Source: Capsicum annuum (taxonomy: Eukaryota > Streptophyta > Magnoliopsida > Solanales > Solanaceae). Taken from it: DNA of 64,000 nucleotides. Positions within the stretch are counted from its first letter, which is position 1. Every line of letters begins with the position of its first letter. The stretch is taken from assembly GCF_002878395.1 (NCBI RefSeq), contig NC_061121.1, positions 17,597,876-17,661,875 of the forward strand, in the 5' to 3' direction. Made by a program: the position numbers and the translations under genes. The notes under the pieces were generated by a model. The model ran no database searches and had not been told where the DNA came from. It saw only the letters and a program-made list of their open reading frames with translations. Below, in pieces: positions 35,699 through 48,039 of this stretch.

Positions 35699-38600
35699 CT
35701 AGTTTTCAACTGCACAACTATTATCACAATAAAGTGGTAGTGGTGTTTGAACCAAAGGAACAACTCCAAGCTCTTTCAGAAAGTTACCAAGCCAAACAAC
35801 CTCTTTAGCCATCTCAGAGGAAGCTACATATTCGGCTTCCATGGTGGAATCAGCAACACATGATTTCTTGATACTCTTCCAAACAATGGCTCCACCTCCT
35901 AAAGTAAACACATATCCTGAGGTAGATTTTCTAGAATCTTTATCCGATTGAAAATCTGAATCAGTATACCCAACAGGTATAAAATTCCCAGAGTGAAAAA
36001 CAAGCATGTAATCCCTAATCCTTTTAAGGTACTTGATTATATGCTTAACCGCAGTCCAATGTTCTTGCCCGGGATTCGACTGAAATCTACTAACCATGCC
36101 TACCGCAAAGTAAATATCAAGTCTAGTGCACAACATAGCATACATAAAGACTCCCTACAGCTAAAGCATAATGGACTGCCTTCATTCTCTCTATCTAATC
36201 GGTTGTTTTAGGTGACTGATCTTTTGATAAATTAATTCCATGCCTAAAAGGAAGGAAACTCTTTTTGGAATTTTGCATGCTAAAATCTTGCAAGAATAGT
36301 ATCAATATAAAGTGCTTGAGATAAGCGTAATATCGTTTGTTTGCGATCTCACATAAGCTTGATCCCAAGGATATGAGCCGCTTCTCCCAAGTCTTCCATA
36401 TCAAAATGCAAAGATAACCACTCCTTAACAGAATTCAACATGCTCACATTATTTCCTATAAGCAAAATGTCATCTATGTACAGAATCAAAAATGTTACTT
36501 TGTCTTCATCCTATTTTTTATAAATGCATGACTCATTTTCACATTGATCAAAATCAAAAGTCTTAATCGAATTATCAAAACAAGTATTCCATGCTCTAGA
36601 TGCTTGTTTCAAATCATAAATGAATTTCTTAAGTTTACAAAACTTATGTTCATTACCACTTTCCATGAAATTGTCTGGTTGTTCCATATAAATGCACTCG
36701 TCAAGACTTCCATTTAGGAAAGTCGTCTTGACATATATTTGTCAAATCTCGTAATCATAATGAGCAGAAATGGATAAGAGAATCCTAAGGGATTTAAGCA
36801 TAGCTAACCGACGAAAAAGTTTCTTCATAATCAATTCCTTCTTTTTGAGTAAACCCTTTCGCAATAAGTCTAGCCTTAAAAGTTTGCACTTTTCCACCCA
36901 CACCTCTCTTTTTTCTTATAGATTCATCTATATTCAATGGGTTTGACTCCCGTAGGTGGTTCTACAAGTTCTCAAATTTGATTGGAATACATAGACTCCA
37001 TTTCAGATTTCATAGAAGCAATCCACATTTTAACATCTTTATCATGTAGTGCTTCGGTGTAATTGAGAGGTTTTGTATTAGGCTCCTCAGGGATTCTATC
37101 GTATGATTCTCCCAAGAGCGCAAACTGTAAAGGTTTTCTAATAATTCTCCCACTATGACGACTAGTTACTACAGAATCTGCTACATTTGGAACTAAATTT
37201 TGAACATCCTGAATGTCATTCTGCACTAAGACGGGTTCCTCGACATTATCCTGAATGTTTTTCTCCACAATTGCAGGTTGCTCGATGTTACTCCCACAAC
37301 TTTGAGGTAGTGTAATGTCAAGTGTTTGCTCTAGTGCAACCTCTTGCCTATTGACATTTCTCCTACTACGTGGATGCAGTGATATGTCAATAATGGTTTT
37401 TGGAATTTGTTCTTGTGTTTCATTATTCGTTATTCTATTGCTCAATTCCGGTAAAATAATTTTACTTCTAGGAATGTGATTCATTAAATAATCCTCTTCA
37501 AGAAATCTTGCATTTGTCGAAACAATTACCTTCTGTTCCTTAGGACAATAAAATAAACCCCCTTTCGTCCTTTTTGGATATCCAATAAAAGCGCACACTT
37601 CTGTCCTAGATTTCAATTTATCAGTTTTTCCTTTTAACACATGTGTTGGACAACTCCAAACCCGAATATGTCGTAGACTAGGCTTGCGCCCACTCCATAA
37701 TTCAGATGGGGTTAAAGATACTGATTTTGAAGGAACCAAGTTCAGAATAATAATTTACTGTTTCTAATGCATAAACCCAAAAAGAAAAAAAGCAAAATAT
37801 GAATAACTTAACATTAATCTAACCGTTTCCATAAGAGTTCTATTTTGGCGTTCTTCCACACCATTTTGTTGTGGTATTTCTGGAGCAGAATATCGAGATA
37901 TAATTCCTGATTCTGATAAGTATTTAATGAATTTTGCAGAAAGGTATTCACCACCACGATCAGATCGTAATGTATGGATATGTTTGTTATGTCGTTTTTT
38001 CATTTCCATCTTAAATTCTTTGAATTATTCAAAGCATTCAGATTTACGGTGCAACATATAAATGTATCCATATGTCGAGTAATCATCTGTGAAATTCACA
38101 AAATACTCAAAACCACCTATTGTTTGTATATTCATAGGACCACACAAATCAGTATGAATTAATTCTAACTTATTTCCGGCTCTATTTCCTTTGGAAGGAA
38201 AATGTCTCTTGATCATTTTACCTTCTAAACAGGATTCACAAGTTGAAAATGTCTCCAATTTCAATGAACTCAAAGGTCCATCAGAAATCAACCGTGAGAT
38301 CCTATTTAAGTAAATATGACCTAGACGTAAGTGTCATAAGTATGTTTCACTCAATTCTGAAATACATTTTCTTTTATGTGATTGATCAACATTATTAAGT
38401 TTCATTATTTGTAGCATATTATGAAAAATATCAAATACAAACAAATCATGTATTCTAGGAGCAGAAATAATAAAATGCTTATTAAACTTAATAATTGCAT
38501 AATTATTAGCAAAATAAACATTATAACCAGCATCCATTATTCTTGAAACTGAAATTAAATTCCTTCTTATAAAAGGTACATAAAGAACATTATTCAAAGT

Positions 38601-39627
38601 CAAAACTCTAGAACTACTAAACGAAATGGAAATATTTTCTATGGCTAAGGCTGGTGTTGGTTCCCTATTTGCTTGAAACACGTTCAGTTCATTTTTACTT
38701 AGATGTCGTGTTTCCTGAAACCCCTGCAATGAAGTGCAGATATGATTAGTGACTCCCTAATATATAACCCAAAATTGGGTAGAAACAACAGCTAAAAATA
38801 TTTCAACGACATATGAAAAAAATGTGCCTTATTTTTGCATCTTAGCTATGTAGCTGGGACACTGTTTCTTATAATGACCAGGTTGTTTACAATGATAACA
38901 CTTGCCCTTAGGCTTAGCCACACCACCATTAGCACCTGAAACCTTACGGGACTTTTTTTTTTCTTTTCGTTTTTTAGCTTAGAAGTTGAAGACGAAGGTT
39001 TGTCAACCATCAACGCCGCAGGAGGAGCTTGTTACTTAATGATAGATTCTGCCGCTTGCAGCTCATTCAAGAGTTTCACAAGAGATAAGTCCATTTTATT
39101 CATGTTATAATTCAAGAAAAACTGCTGAAAACTGACCGGCAGAGTCTGCTGGACCATCTCAACCTGAGATTCCATATCAATAACTGCACCAAGAATTTTT
39201 AGGTCGTTCAATAGACTCATCATTTTAAGAGCATGTTCCCTTATCGAAGTTCCTTCAACCATTTTCATGGTCAAAAGGGCTTTCATAGTCGTCTGCTTTG
39301 CAGCACGATTTTGCTCATCGAACATCTCTTTGAGAGATTCAAGCATATCGTAAGCAATAGTCATAGATTAATGTTGATGCTGCAACACATTTGCCATGAA
39401 CGCAAGAATGTAGCATCTTGCCATCTCGTCAGCCTTAACCCACTTATCGTAGGCTTTAATCTCATCATCAGTGGGTTCAGCCGACTTAATAGGACATTCC
39501 TCAACCAGTACAAATTTAAAGCCCTCAGTAGTAGAACAATATCCAAATTACTTTTTTAATCCACATAATTAGGGCCTTCTAGTTTATTTTGATTCAGGAT
39601 AGAAGTTAAAGGATTGAACGAAGACAT
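35699..39627 (-). pseudogene. copia gag-pol polyprotein (decayed)
   Basis: Gag starts at ATG 39627 (MSSFNPLTSILNQNK, then a stop). The UBN2-type gag block is at 39364-39032. The zinc knuckle reads CYHCKQPGHYKKQC near 38870. The GAG-pre-integrase region is at 38729-38334 (VLTLNNVLYVPFIRRNLISV). The integrase core is in frames 38291-38025 and 38009-37764 (HTDLCGPM, DRGGEY). The integrase C-terminal and linker region is the open frame 37739-36972. Reverse transcriptase is broken through 36970-36150. RNase H is at 36145-35699 (GYTDSDFQSDKDSRKSTSGY, STMEAEYVA). Multiple stops and frame changes make it nonfunctional. Domain order fits Ty1/copia, with a Tnt1-like feel. Confidence 0.85.
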
Positions 39628-40604
39628 GGTTAATCTGTTATATAATCAAATTAAAACAGATCATTAGACATGCTACATAATAATAAAATTCTTAAAACCA
39701 CATCACACATATAACCATGCACATAAACAATTAGAATTGTTAGAGAAACTTAACCATTTAAGCAAATATACATGTAATGCCAGATATTTTATCTCTTAAA
39801 TAAAACAAAACCAACTCAGTTAGAGAGTAGAATGTTGATTTAAGTTAGATGCATATCACATTTCATAAGCCTCTGTACTATTGAACCAACATGTAAATTA
39901 GTTGGAAAGTTAATACAAATCATAAAAAATAAGAGACTATAAAATAGTATTAAAATATACAAGTTTATTCGATGGGGAAGATGACCGATGTCAACATGTA
40001 AAATCATATTATTTACTGTTATTAACCACTGAAAATCATAAGGAATGATCCCTATCACCACTGGTTTGCAAAAGATAATTTTTTCAGAATTTTTAATTTT
40101 TTTGAAAATATAAAAACGCCCAAAATCTCATCAAAACGATTTCGAATGGCCAAAAAATGGCCTAGGTCATAGCTTTATGTGGGTATTGTTCAGTGGTTCA
40201 TTTCCAATAAACATACCAAATTTCAGGTCATTTGGAGTTCATCAAAAACTGAAAAACTCCAAAACCGACCAAATCGACAATTATTCATCAAACTGTTGAG
40301 AGGGTCAGCAGGGCTGCCTGCATTGCTTGGCCTTACTACTACTATTCATACAGTGAGTAACGACTATAGTTGGTCGTAGTCGAAACTCATCATTATTTTT
40401 TTCTTAATCCACAAAAAGCGAATTTCACAAAACTAAGCAAAATGTGTTAAAGTCGTTTTTATATTTTCTTGATGATAAAGTTAGATTCTGAAAATCACTA
40501 ACATCATCAAAAACACAAAAACAGCCAGTAACAACATGATTTATGCAATTATTATCCGAAATATGTACAACAAATCATGTAATTTCTTTTACTAACATCA
40601 TCGA
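39628..40604 (-). other. copia leader (first copy)
   Basis: Untranslated sequence 5' of gag on the minus strand; the same sequence recurs at 42275-43228. No tRNA-Met-type primer-binding site (TGGTATCAGAG) was found next to the reversed LTR, as expected if the normal 5' LTR junction has been lost. Confidence 0.6.
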
Positions 40605-40862
40605 TTTAACTCATGCACAGAAGATTAAAATTGTTGGTTCTTATAAGTAATAAATTAACGTTCACAATCAAAGATGAGGTAAGACAAACATTTTGATGAT
40701 TGTAGCACAAGATTAAATATAATTTGATCTTTATTATGGGAGTGGTAATGTTCCAACTTCTTGTGCTAGTACATTTCGTATGTATTGAATGGACCAATTA
40801 GAGATAATCGTTTATGTTCTGAACATTAATAAATGATTTCTCTAGTCCATTACATGTACTTA
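40605..40862 (+). repeat. LTR fragment in reversed orientation (first copy)
   Basis: From TTTAACTCATGCAC onward it matches nucleotides ~162 to ~415 of the LTR, in the opposite orientation to the full LTR at 34046-35476. It is cut where the tandem duplication restarts (CATTACATGTACTTA followed by integrase sequence). Confidence 0.8.
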
Positions 40863-42274
40863 AATCATTTCACCTTCTAAACAGGATTCAGAAGTTAAAA
40901 ATGTCTCCACCTTCAATGAACTCAAAGGTCCATCAGAAACCAACCAAGAGATCCTATTTAAGTTAATATGACCTAGACGTAAGTGTCATAAGTATGTTTC
41001 ACTCAATTCCGAAATACGTTTTCTTTTATGTGATTGATCAACATTATTAAGTTTCATTGTTTGTAGCATATTATGGGAAACATCAAATACAAGCAAATCA
41101 TGTATTCGAGGAGTAGAAATTATAAAATGCTTATTAAACTTAATAATTGCCTAATTATTAGCAAAATAAATATTATAACCAACATCCATTATTCTTGAAA
41201 CTGAAATTAAATTAATTCTTATAGAAGGTACCTAAATAACATTATTCAAAGTCAAAACTCTAGAACTACTAAACGAAATGAAAATATTTTCTATAGCTAA
41301 GGCTGGTGTTGGTTCCCTATTTGTTTGAAACACGTTCAGTTCATTTTCACTTAGACGTCGTGTTTCCTGAAACTCCTGCAATGAAGTGTAGATATGATTA
41401 GTGGCTCCCTAATCTATAGCCCAAAATTGGGTAGAAATAACAACTAAAAATATTTCAACGACATATGAAAAAAATGTACCTTGTTTTTGCATCTTAGCTA
41501 TGTAGCCGGGACACTTTTTCTTATAATGACCAGTTTGCTTGCAATGATAGCACTTGCCTTAGGCTTATCCACACCACCATTAGCACCTGAAACCTTATGG
41601 GACTTCTTTTTTTTTCTTTTTATTTTTTGGCTTAGAAGTTGAAGACGAAGGTTTGTCAACCATCAACGCCGCAGGAGGAACTTGTTTCTTAATGATAGAT
41701 TCTACCACTTGCAACTCATTCAAGAGTTTCACAAGAGATAAGTTTATCTTATTCATGTTATAATTCAAGAAAAACTGCTGAAAACTGTCCGACAGTGTCT
41801 GCTGGACCATCTTAACCTGAGATTCCTTATCAATCACCAAAAATTTTCAGGACGTTCAACAGACTCATCATTTTAAGAACATGTTCCCTTACCAAAGTTT
41901 CTTGAACTATTTTCGTGGTCAAAAGACTTTCATGGCCGTCTGCTTTGCAGTACGATTTTGCTCATCGAACATCTCTTTGAGAGATTCAAGCATATCGTAA
42001 GCAGTAGTCATAGATTGATGTTGATGCTGCAACACATTTGCCATGGACGCAAGAATGTAGCATCTTGCTATCTCGTCAGCCTTAACCCACTTATCGTAGG
42101 CTTTAATCTCATCATCAGTGGGTTCAGCCAACTTAACAGGACATTCCTCAACCAACACAAATTTAAAGCCCTCAGTAGTAGAAAAATATCCAAATTACGT
42201 TTCCAGTCCACATACTTAGGGCCTTCTAGTTTATTTTGATTCAGGATAGAAGTAAAGGGATTGAATGAAGACAT
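40863..42274 (-). pseudogene. second, partial copia gag / pol fragment
   Basis: Repeats the region 38213-39627 on the minus strand. CCTTCTAAACAGGATTCA at 40873 corresponds to 38221, an offset of 2652 bp. It includes the GAG-pre-integrase segment, the zinc knuckle near 41520, the UBN2-like gag block (41840-41595 and 42158-41919) and the gag start at ATG 42274 (MSSFNPFTSILNQNK). It differs from the first copy by many substitutions and small indels, and carries stops. Confidence 0.8.
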
Positions 42275-43228
42275 GGTTAATCTGTTATATAATTAAATTA
42301 AAATAGATCATTAGACATGCTACAGAATAATAAAATTCTTAAAACCACATCACACATATAACCATGCACATAAACAGTTAGAATTGTTAGAGAAACTTAA
42401 CCATTTAAGCAAATATACATGTAATGCCAGATATTTTATCTCTTAAATAAAACAAAACCAACTCAGTTAGAGAGTAGAATGTTGATTTAAGTTAGATGAA
42501 TATCACATTTCATAAATCTCTGTACCATTGAACCAACATGTAACTTAGTTGAAAAGTTAGTATAAGTCATCAAAAACAAGAGACTATAAAATAGTATTAA
42601 AATATACAAGTTTATTCGATGGGGAAGATGACCGATGTCAACATGTAAACTCATATTATTTACTGTTATTAACCACTGAAAATCATAAGGAATGATCCTT
42701 ATCACCACTGATTTGCAAAAGATAATTTTTTCAGAATTTTTAATTTTTCTAAAAATATAAAAACGCTCAAAAACTCATTAAAACGATTCCGAATGGCCAA
42801 AAAATGACCTGGGTCACAGTTTTCTGTGTGTATTGTTCAGTGGGCCATTTCCAATAATCATACCAAATTTCAGGTCAAACTCTAAAACTAATCGAATCGA
42901 CAATTATTCGTCGAGCTGTTGCGAGAGGCAGCAAAGTTGTCTACACTGCTTGGCCTTACTACTACTGTTCATACAGTGAGTAACGACTATAGTTAGTCGT
43001 AGTCGAAACTCATCATCGTTTTTTTCTTAATCCACAAAAGGCGAATTTCACAAAACTAAGCAAAACATGTTAAAGTCATTTTTATGTTTTCTTGATGATA
43101 AAGCTAGATTCTGAAAATCACTAACATCATCAAAAACACGAAAAACAGCCAGCAATAACATGATTTATACAATTATTATCCGAAATATGTACAACAAATC
43201 ATGTAATTTCTTTTACTAACATCATCGA

Positions 43229-44492
43229 TTTAACTCATGCACGGAAGATTAAAATTGTTGGTTCTTATAAGTAATAAATTAACGTTCACAATTAAAGATG
43301 AGGTAGGATAAACATCTTGATGATTGTAGCACAAGATTAAATATAATTTGATCTTTATTATGGGAGTGGTAATATTCCAACTTCTTGTGCTAGTACATTT
43401 CCTATGTATTGAACGGACCACTTAGAGATATTTGTTTATGTTCTGAATATTAATAAATAATTTTTCTAGTCCATTACATGTACTTATACTCTTAATCTTG
43501 ATATAATTATTATGATCTATGTGGTTTATTTTGTCGTTTTAATCTATTAAAATGTGAGACTCCTTTGTGAGTCAACATATTCCTAATAGGTTGGATGATG
43601 ACGAATCACTTAGTGAAATATTAATTAATTGAGAGAACCATGTCTTGGACTTGAGATGGAAGACACCCTTTTATGGTTGCTTATAAATTTTCACGTGAAA
43701 ATCCTGCAAGTGGATTTTGTATCCGTCATGTGAAATAAGTTAAGCATTATAAATAAAGGATTAAATTAATCAATGAGTTAATTTTTTTAGAGAATTTAAT
43801 TTAATTGATTGGTGTCGGTAATTCTAACATGGGGAGTTACATAAGATGTAATGGTAGATTTCGAAATTAAACCGAGGAGTGCAATTATAGATTTGTAGTG
43901 AAATAATTTATAATTTATTATGATATGATAATTCATTCATTACCGAATTAATATCATAATTGGAAGCCTCAGTTAATGAATCTGCGGTCCTTACTATGCC
44001 TGATTAACTAATCAAATTTGGAAAAGAAAAGGAGTTATAGAAGAGGTAATATTTACCAGTCTTTTGTAAATAAGGAATAAAAGAATTAAGAATTAATTTT
44101 GACATTATGACAAATTTAAAGCTAAAAACATTTTGGCATTAAGGTGTATTAAGGCTGAAAACGTTTTTTGGCTGTAAGGTTTCAATAACGGGCCAAAACG
44201 TTTGTCTCTTTCTCTTCCTCATTCAATTGAAATTGGGAATAAGTAGAGGCTGATTTTTTTGAGTTCAATTATTCTTCTCCAATCCCAAAGTATTTGCCCA
44301 CACAAGGTTGATTAATAAGGTTAAGCAGGAAGTAGTAGAAGGCAGCAAACCTGACAAACAAGGTGATGAACGAACTGTGTGAAAGCTTCAAGAGGTAAGT
44401 TTTCTGATTTTCGTTTTGATTATGTTATCTAGATTATATGTAAGTTATATTGATCCTGTAGAATTATTGCTTCCGTTGTACATGTTCTAACA
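43229..44492 (+). repeat. copia LTR in plus orientation, missing its first ~162 bp
   Basis: Runs from TTTAACTCATGCACGGAAGA to ATGTTCTAACA and is the reverse complement of the 34046-35314 part of the left LTR. It starts at the same internal point as the fragment at 40605, so the junction leader-ATCATCGAT-LTR existed before the tandem duplication. Confidence 0.85.
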
Positions 44493-44868
44493 GTTTCATC
44501 TCCATTTTTTCTTGTTTGAATTTTGTCTCGTCGATGCAAGCATAAGACTTTTATGTGTGTATCATTATGTCATCAAATAGGAGGATAATGCTTCCATGAA
44601 TTTTCCATTTCTACGGCAGTAGCTATTATTACTTCTAAGTTTGAAAGAGAGTATTAAAAATGGTATTTTAGTAAGCAAATATCTTTTTATAAAAAATATA
44701 TAAATTTTTATTATATTTAATACATCAAACCAAACACTGCGTAAGAAATAATATCAGTATAACTAATACCAGCATTACTAATACTTGCATTAATAATGCA
44801 AACATTATTAATACAACTTATTCAGCATTATTCTTATACCTTCTGCCAAACGAACCGCTAGTGTGTGT
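44493..44868. mobile_element. right half of the split AT-rich DNA transposon
   Basis: Ends TACCTTCTGCCAAACGAACCGC, inverted to the left end near 33590. Rich in ACTAATACCAGCATT and AATGCAAACATT words that mirror the left half. Confidence 0.55.
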
Positions 44869-45164
44869 CTGTGTGGAATATAAGTATAATTTGTAAAATG
44901 AGGTAGATAACCATATAACTTTTTTCCAAACGACTTCCATAAGTATTTTCTAAATTAGGTTTCAGAATTTATTATCGTGCACACAACATGACAAGAGATC
45001 TTTTTTTTTTTTTTGCGATCGATTTATGATAACATGATTCTCTTTTTCATATCTAAAAAGATATATTCCTTTCTCCTTCACAAAAGGGAAAAAAGTAGAG
45101 ATTTCAATTGGAATGACTTTAACTGATAGCTAGGAAAACGAATATTTACCTAATTAAATTATTT

Positions 45165-45453
45165 TGAGAAAATGTTCTATTTCACCTTTAATTATATTCA
45201 AAACGGTTGAGATATACCTCAACTTAAAGGGGTCCTATTACCCTGAACTAATTAAAAGTATAATTTTAACACCCTTAGTGCCTACGTGGCACACACATGT
45301 GCTTATGTGAACCCTTCAGTGTGTTGTGCCACGTAGGCACTAAGGATGTCAAAATTATACTTTTACTTAGTTCAGGGTAATAGGACCCTTTAAGTTGAGG
45401 TGTGTCTCAGCCGTTTTGGGTATAGTTCAAGAGTGAAATAAGCTATTTTCTCA
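45165..45453. mobile_element. 289-bp foldback MITE
   Basis: Nearly the whole element is one inverted repeat. Left arm words GAGAAAATGTTCTATTTCAC, CAACTTAAAGGGGTCCTATT and GTGCCTACGTGGCAC are mirrored by GTGCCACGTAGGCAC, AATAGGACCCTTTAAGTTG and GTGAAATAAGCTATTTTCTC. The loop is near 45310. It would form a long hairpin RNA if transcribed. Confidence 0.85.
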
Positions 45454-48039
45454 ATTATTTTAGATAATTTTAAAATAAATATAAATTAATATTTTGATAA
45501 ATATAACATTTAATTTGTTATTTAATTAGATTAAAACTTATTAAAAGTGTAACAACATTTAAATTGTTCAAATATTAATAGTTGTATAGTCCTCTCATTT
45601 TGCTTGTGATAGTAGTTGGGTGGTGGTTATTATATTATAAGTTTGTAATTATGAGATAAAAAGAATATAACTACTTTTACATTTGGTTTCAGAATAATTA
45701 TTTTGCACAAAATATGACATAATTAATTGTGTAATTGGTTTATGATGACGTGATTCGTTTTTATGGAAATATACTACTATCTTAAGAAATAATTTGACAT
45801 GAAAATATCTAGAAAAATGAACAAGGGTATTAACGCGTTACGTAGGGAAAGAGCTAAATTTAAATGTGAAAATGTTAGTATTGAATAATTTGAATATCAA
45901 CTTGGTTAGACCTATAGACTATGTAGATGTAACTTTTTCAGTTGTATTTATGTCGGCAATGATACGTTACACTTATCATCTAACATTAATTAAGCATTAA
46001 CATATCTTATAGCTTACATTAATTCTTATACCAAAAACAGCATATTCCTTTTGGAACTCCATTTGGTCAATATATTATTTCTATACATATGCTTGACTAA
46101 CAAGTTTCCTCGTTATACTTCTATTTTTGCCTATAATTTATTTTTTAAGGAGGAGGTGATTTTAGCAAGGCGCTTTTATAATATTCTACTAAAGTTGTTA
46201 AGGAAATCAATGTATAAAGCTAGTTTGCGTGCATTTCTACTATTCTATCGCGTACCATAAAATTATCCAATGTTTTGGCGTTATATAAGATATGTGTGAG
46301 TCTTATTTTGGATAATCATGACGTGTAAAAGACACATAATCTATGCTTGTTGCTTTATTGCCAATAATAATTAGATGCCAAAATGTAATACAAGTCAATA
46401 AGCAATCCTACTTTTGTACGTTTCTAACTAATTTATTGGTCTCCATATTCTTTGCAACTACTTATGCGTACCTTTGTATGCTTGTTATTATTGTTCATCA
46501 TCCAACAACCCCTATTTTACATTAAAAAATGACAATTCTCCAAAGAAGTAAATTGACATTTTTCGGGAGGCATAAGTTTATATTTTATAGTCTGTATCAT
46601 AATATCCCACACGTTATATCCTGCATTCTTAAAGAACTTAAGCCCGGCCCGGGCTAAGTTCAATTGTTATGGACAAAAATAAAACCAACCTATTTTTAAG
46701 GGCAATTAAATATATTTAAGCAATGGAAAAATAACATAAATATATACCTTAACTTATCATATTTACACAAATCCCCGCCCTTACAAAGTAATTACAAAAA
46801 TCCCAATGAATCATGTATCTTCACTGGATGTATCGAAAGCTAATTATTTATCTTTACGAAGGAAAAAATATATCTTCATTGAGTGTATTATGTATCTCGA
46901 CAGACCTAAAATTAAAAAAAATATAACTAGAGCTAACTATGTATCTTCACAAAGGAAAAAAATGTAGTTTCATTAGATGTATTGAAAACTAATTATGTAT
47001 CTCAATGGATCGAAATCGAATAAATGAAAGCCCGTTTGAACTTTGAAGCGTGTAATTCCACTACTAAAAGGTGTGAACCAAATTCAAATTCAAATCACAA
47101 CTCAACAAATGAAAGATAAGACATCATAATTCAAAAATACTTCAAAGAATGATTTCTGATAAGCATAATACATGGCAATTCGTGTGAGATTGACATGTAG
47201 AGCGCATGTGTCTACTTATTCAACTTTATATAAATTTAACTGTCTACTTGTGCACACCCAAAGTTGGAGGGCGTAGATGCCAGTTAACACCAAAGTTAAA
47301 AGGACATGCTTATGTATTGTGCCTTTCTGATGTCTTGCATGTGGAAAGAAATCTAACCTTTCAATATCATAAACACAGTTTAGCAGCTTCAACTATCCTG
47401 ATTGTTTCTCAAACATACCAGCTACCAATAACATAGAGGAAAAAACAAACCCCTCAACTAAAGAACTCAAACTAGTAAATGGAGAAACTAGTAGGTTCGG
47501 TTCTCCCTTAACGACAGAAAATAGGATTGATCAAATTCTATGGAGTCTGACTCATCATTTATCAAAGAATGACTAACTATCAAATGATTGAACAACCGCA
47601 ACAATTTACTGTGATACTTGAGGACATTCATAAGAAGCATCTAATGAATTATGAGTTCAATCCATCATGTTTAGCAGAAAGATGAGATGAGCAACAGAGT
47701 CACGGAGAACAGATGTTCTTGATATGAGTTCTTGCTAGCTCGGTCGCTCAGGGGGATGAAAGATCCATCTGAGCAATGACTTGCAAGTTGCAACTAGTAC
47801 GTGTTCTAGTCTCCAAATTCTTATGCTTTGTGATTTTCAAGAACTAGTTATCATCAATCAAAGCGAAGACTTACAAGAAATACAATTAATGTAGTGCTAC
47901 TTAAACATGCAAAACAGGTTCTTCAGCAAGAGATGAATTCCACTTCAAGACCTTACTATTTTGCAAACAAAGAAAGACCCTACCAGAACAACAAAGAAGA
48001 AATTGAAGAAATTATGTTGGATGCTCCACTTCAAGTTGA
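45454..48039. other. intergenic, downstream of the bL32 gene
   Basis: AT-rich sequence with no recognised gene. Short frames at 46051-46260, 46343-46525 and 47206-47436 lack motifs. A GC-rich palindrome CCCGGCCCGGGC lies near 46645. The portion next to 48039 would hold the 3' untranslated region of the bL32 gene. Confidence 0.5.

Larger units (their letters stand above)
34046..44492 (-). mobile_element. rearranged copia LTR retrotransposon with inverted LTRs
   Basis: On the plus strand the order is: full LTR (34046-35476, minus orientation), pol and gag on the minus strand (35477-39627), leader (39628-40604), 257-bp LTR piece in the opposite orientation (40605-40862), second partial pol-gag (40863-42274, minus), second leader (42275-43228), and a nearly complete LTR in plus orientation (43229-44492). 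The two outer LTRs are therefore inverted to each other, and the inner ~2.65 kb is tandemly duplicated. Flanking bases GTTTT (34041-34045) and GTTTC (44493-44497) may be a decayed 5-bp target duplication. The element could not transpose as it stands. Confidence 0.85.

Noticed and set aside
46640..46655. GC-rich palindrome CCCGGCCCGGGC as a possible terminator or regulatory site
   Set aside because: Short and isolated, with no adjacent gene end or other support.
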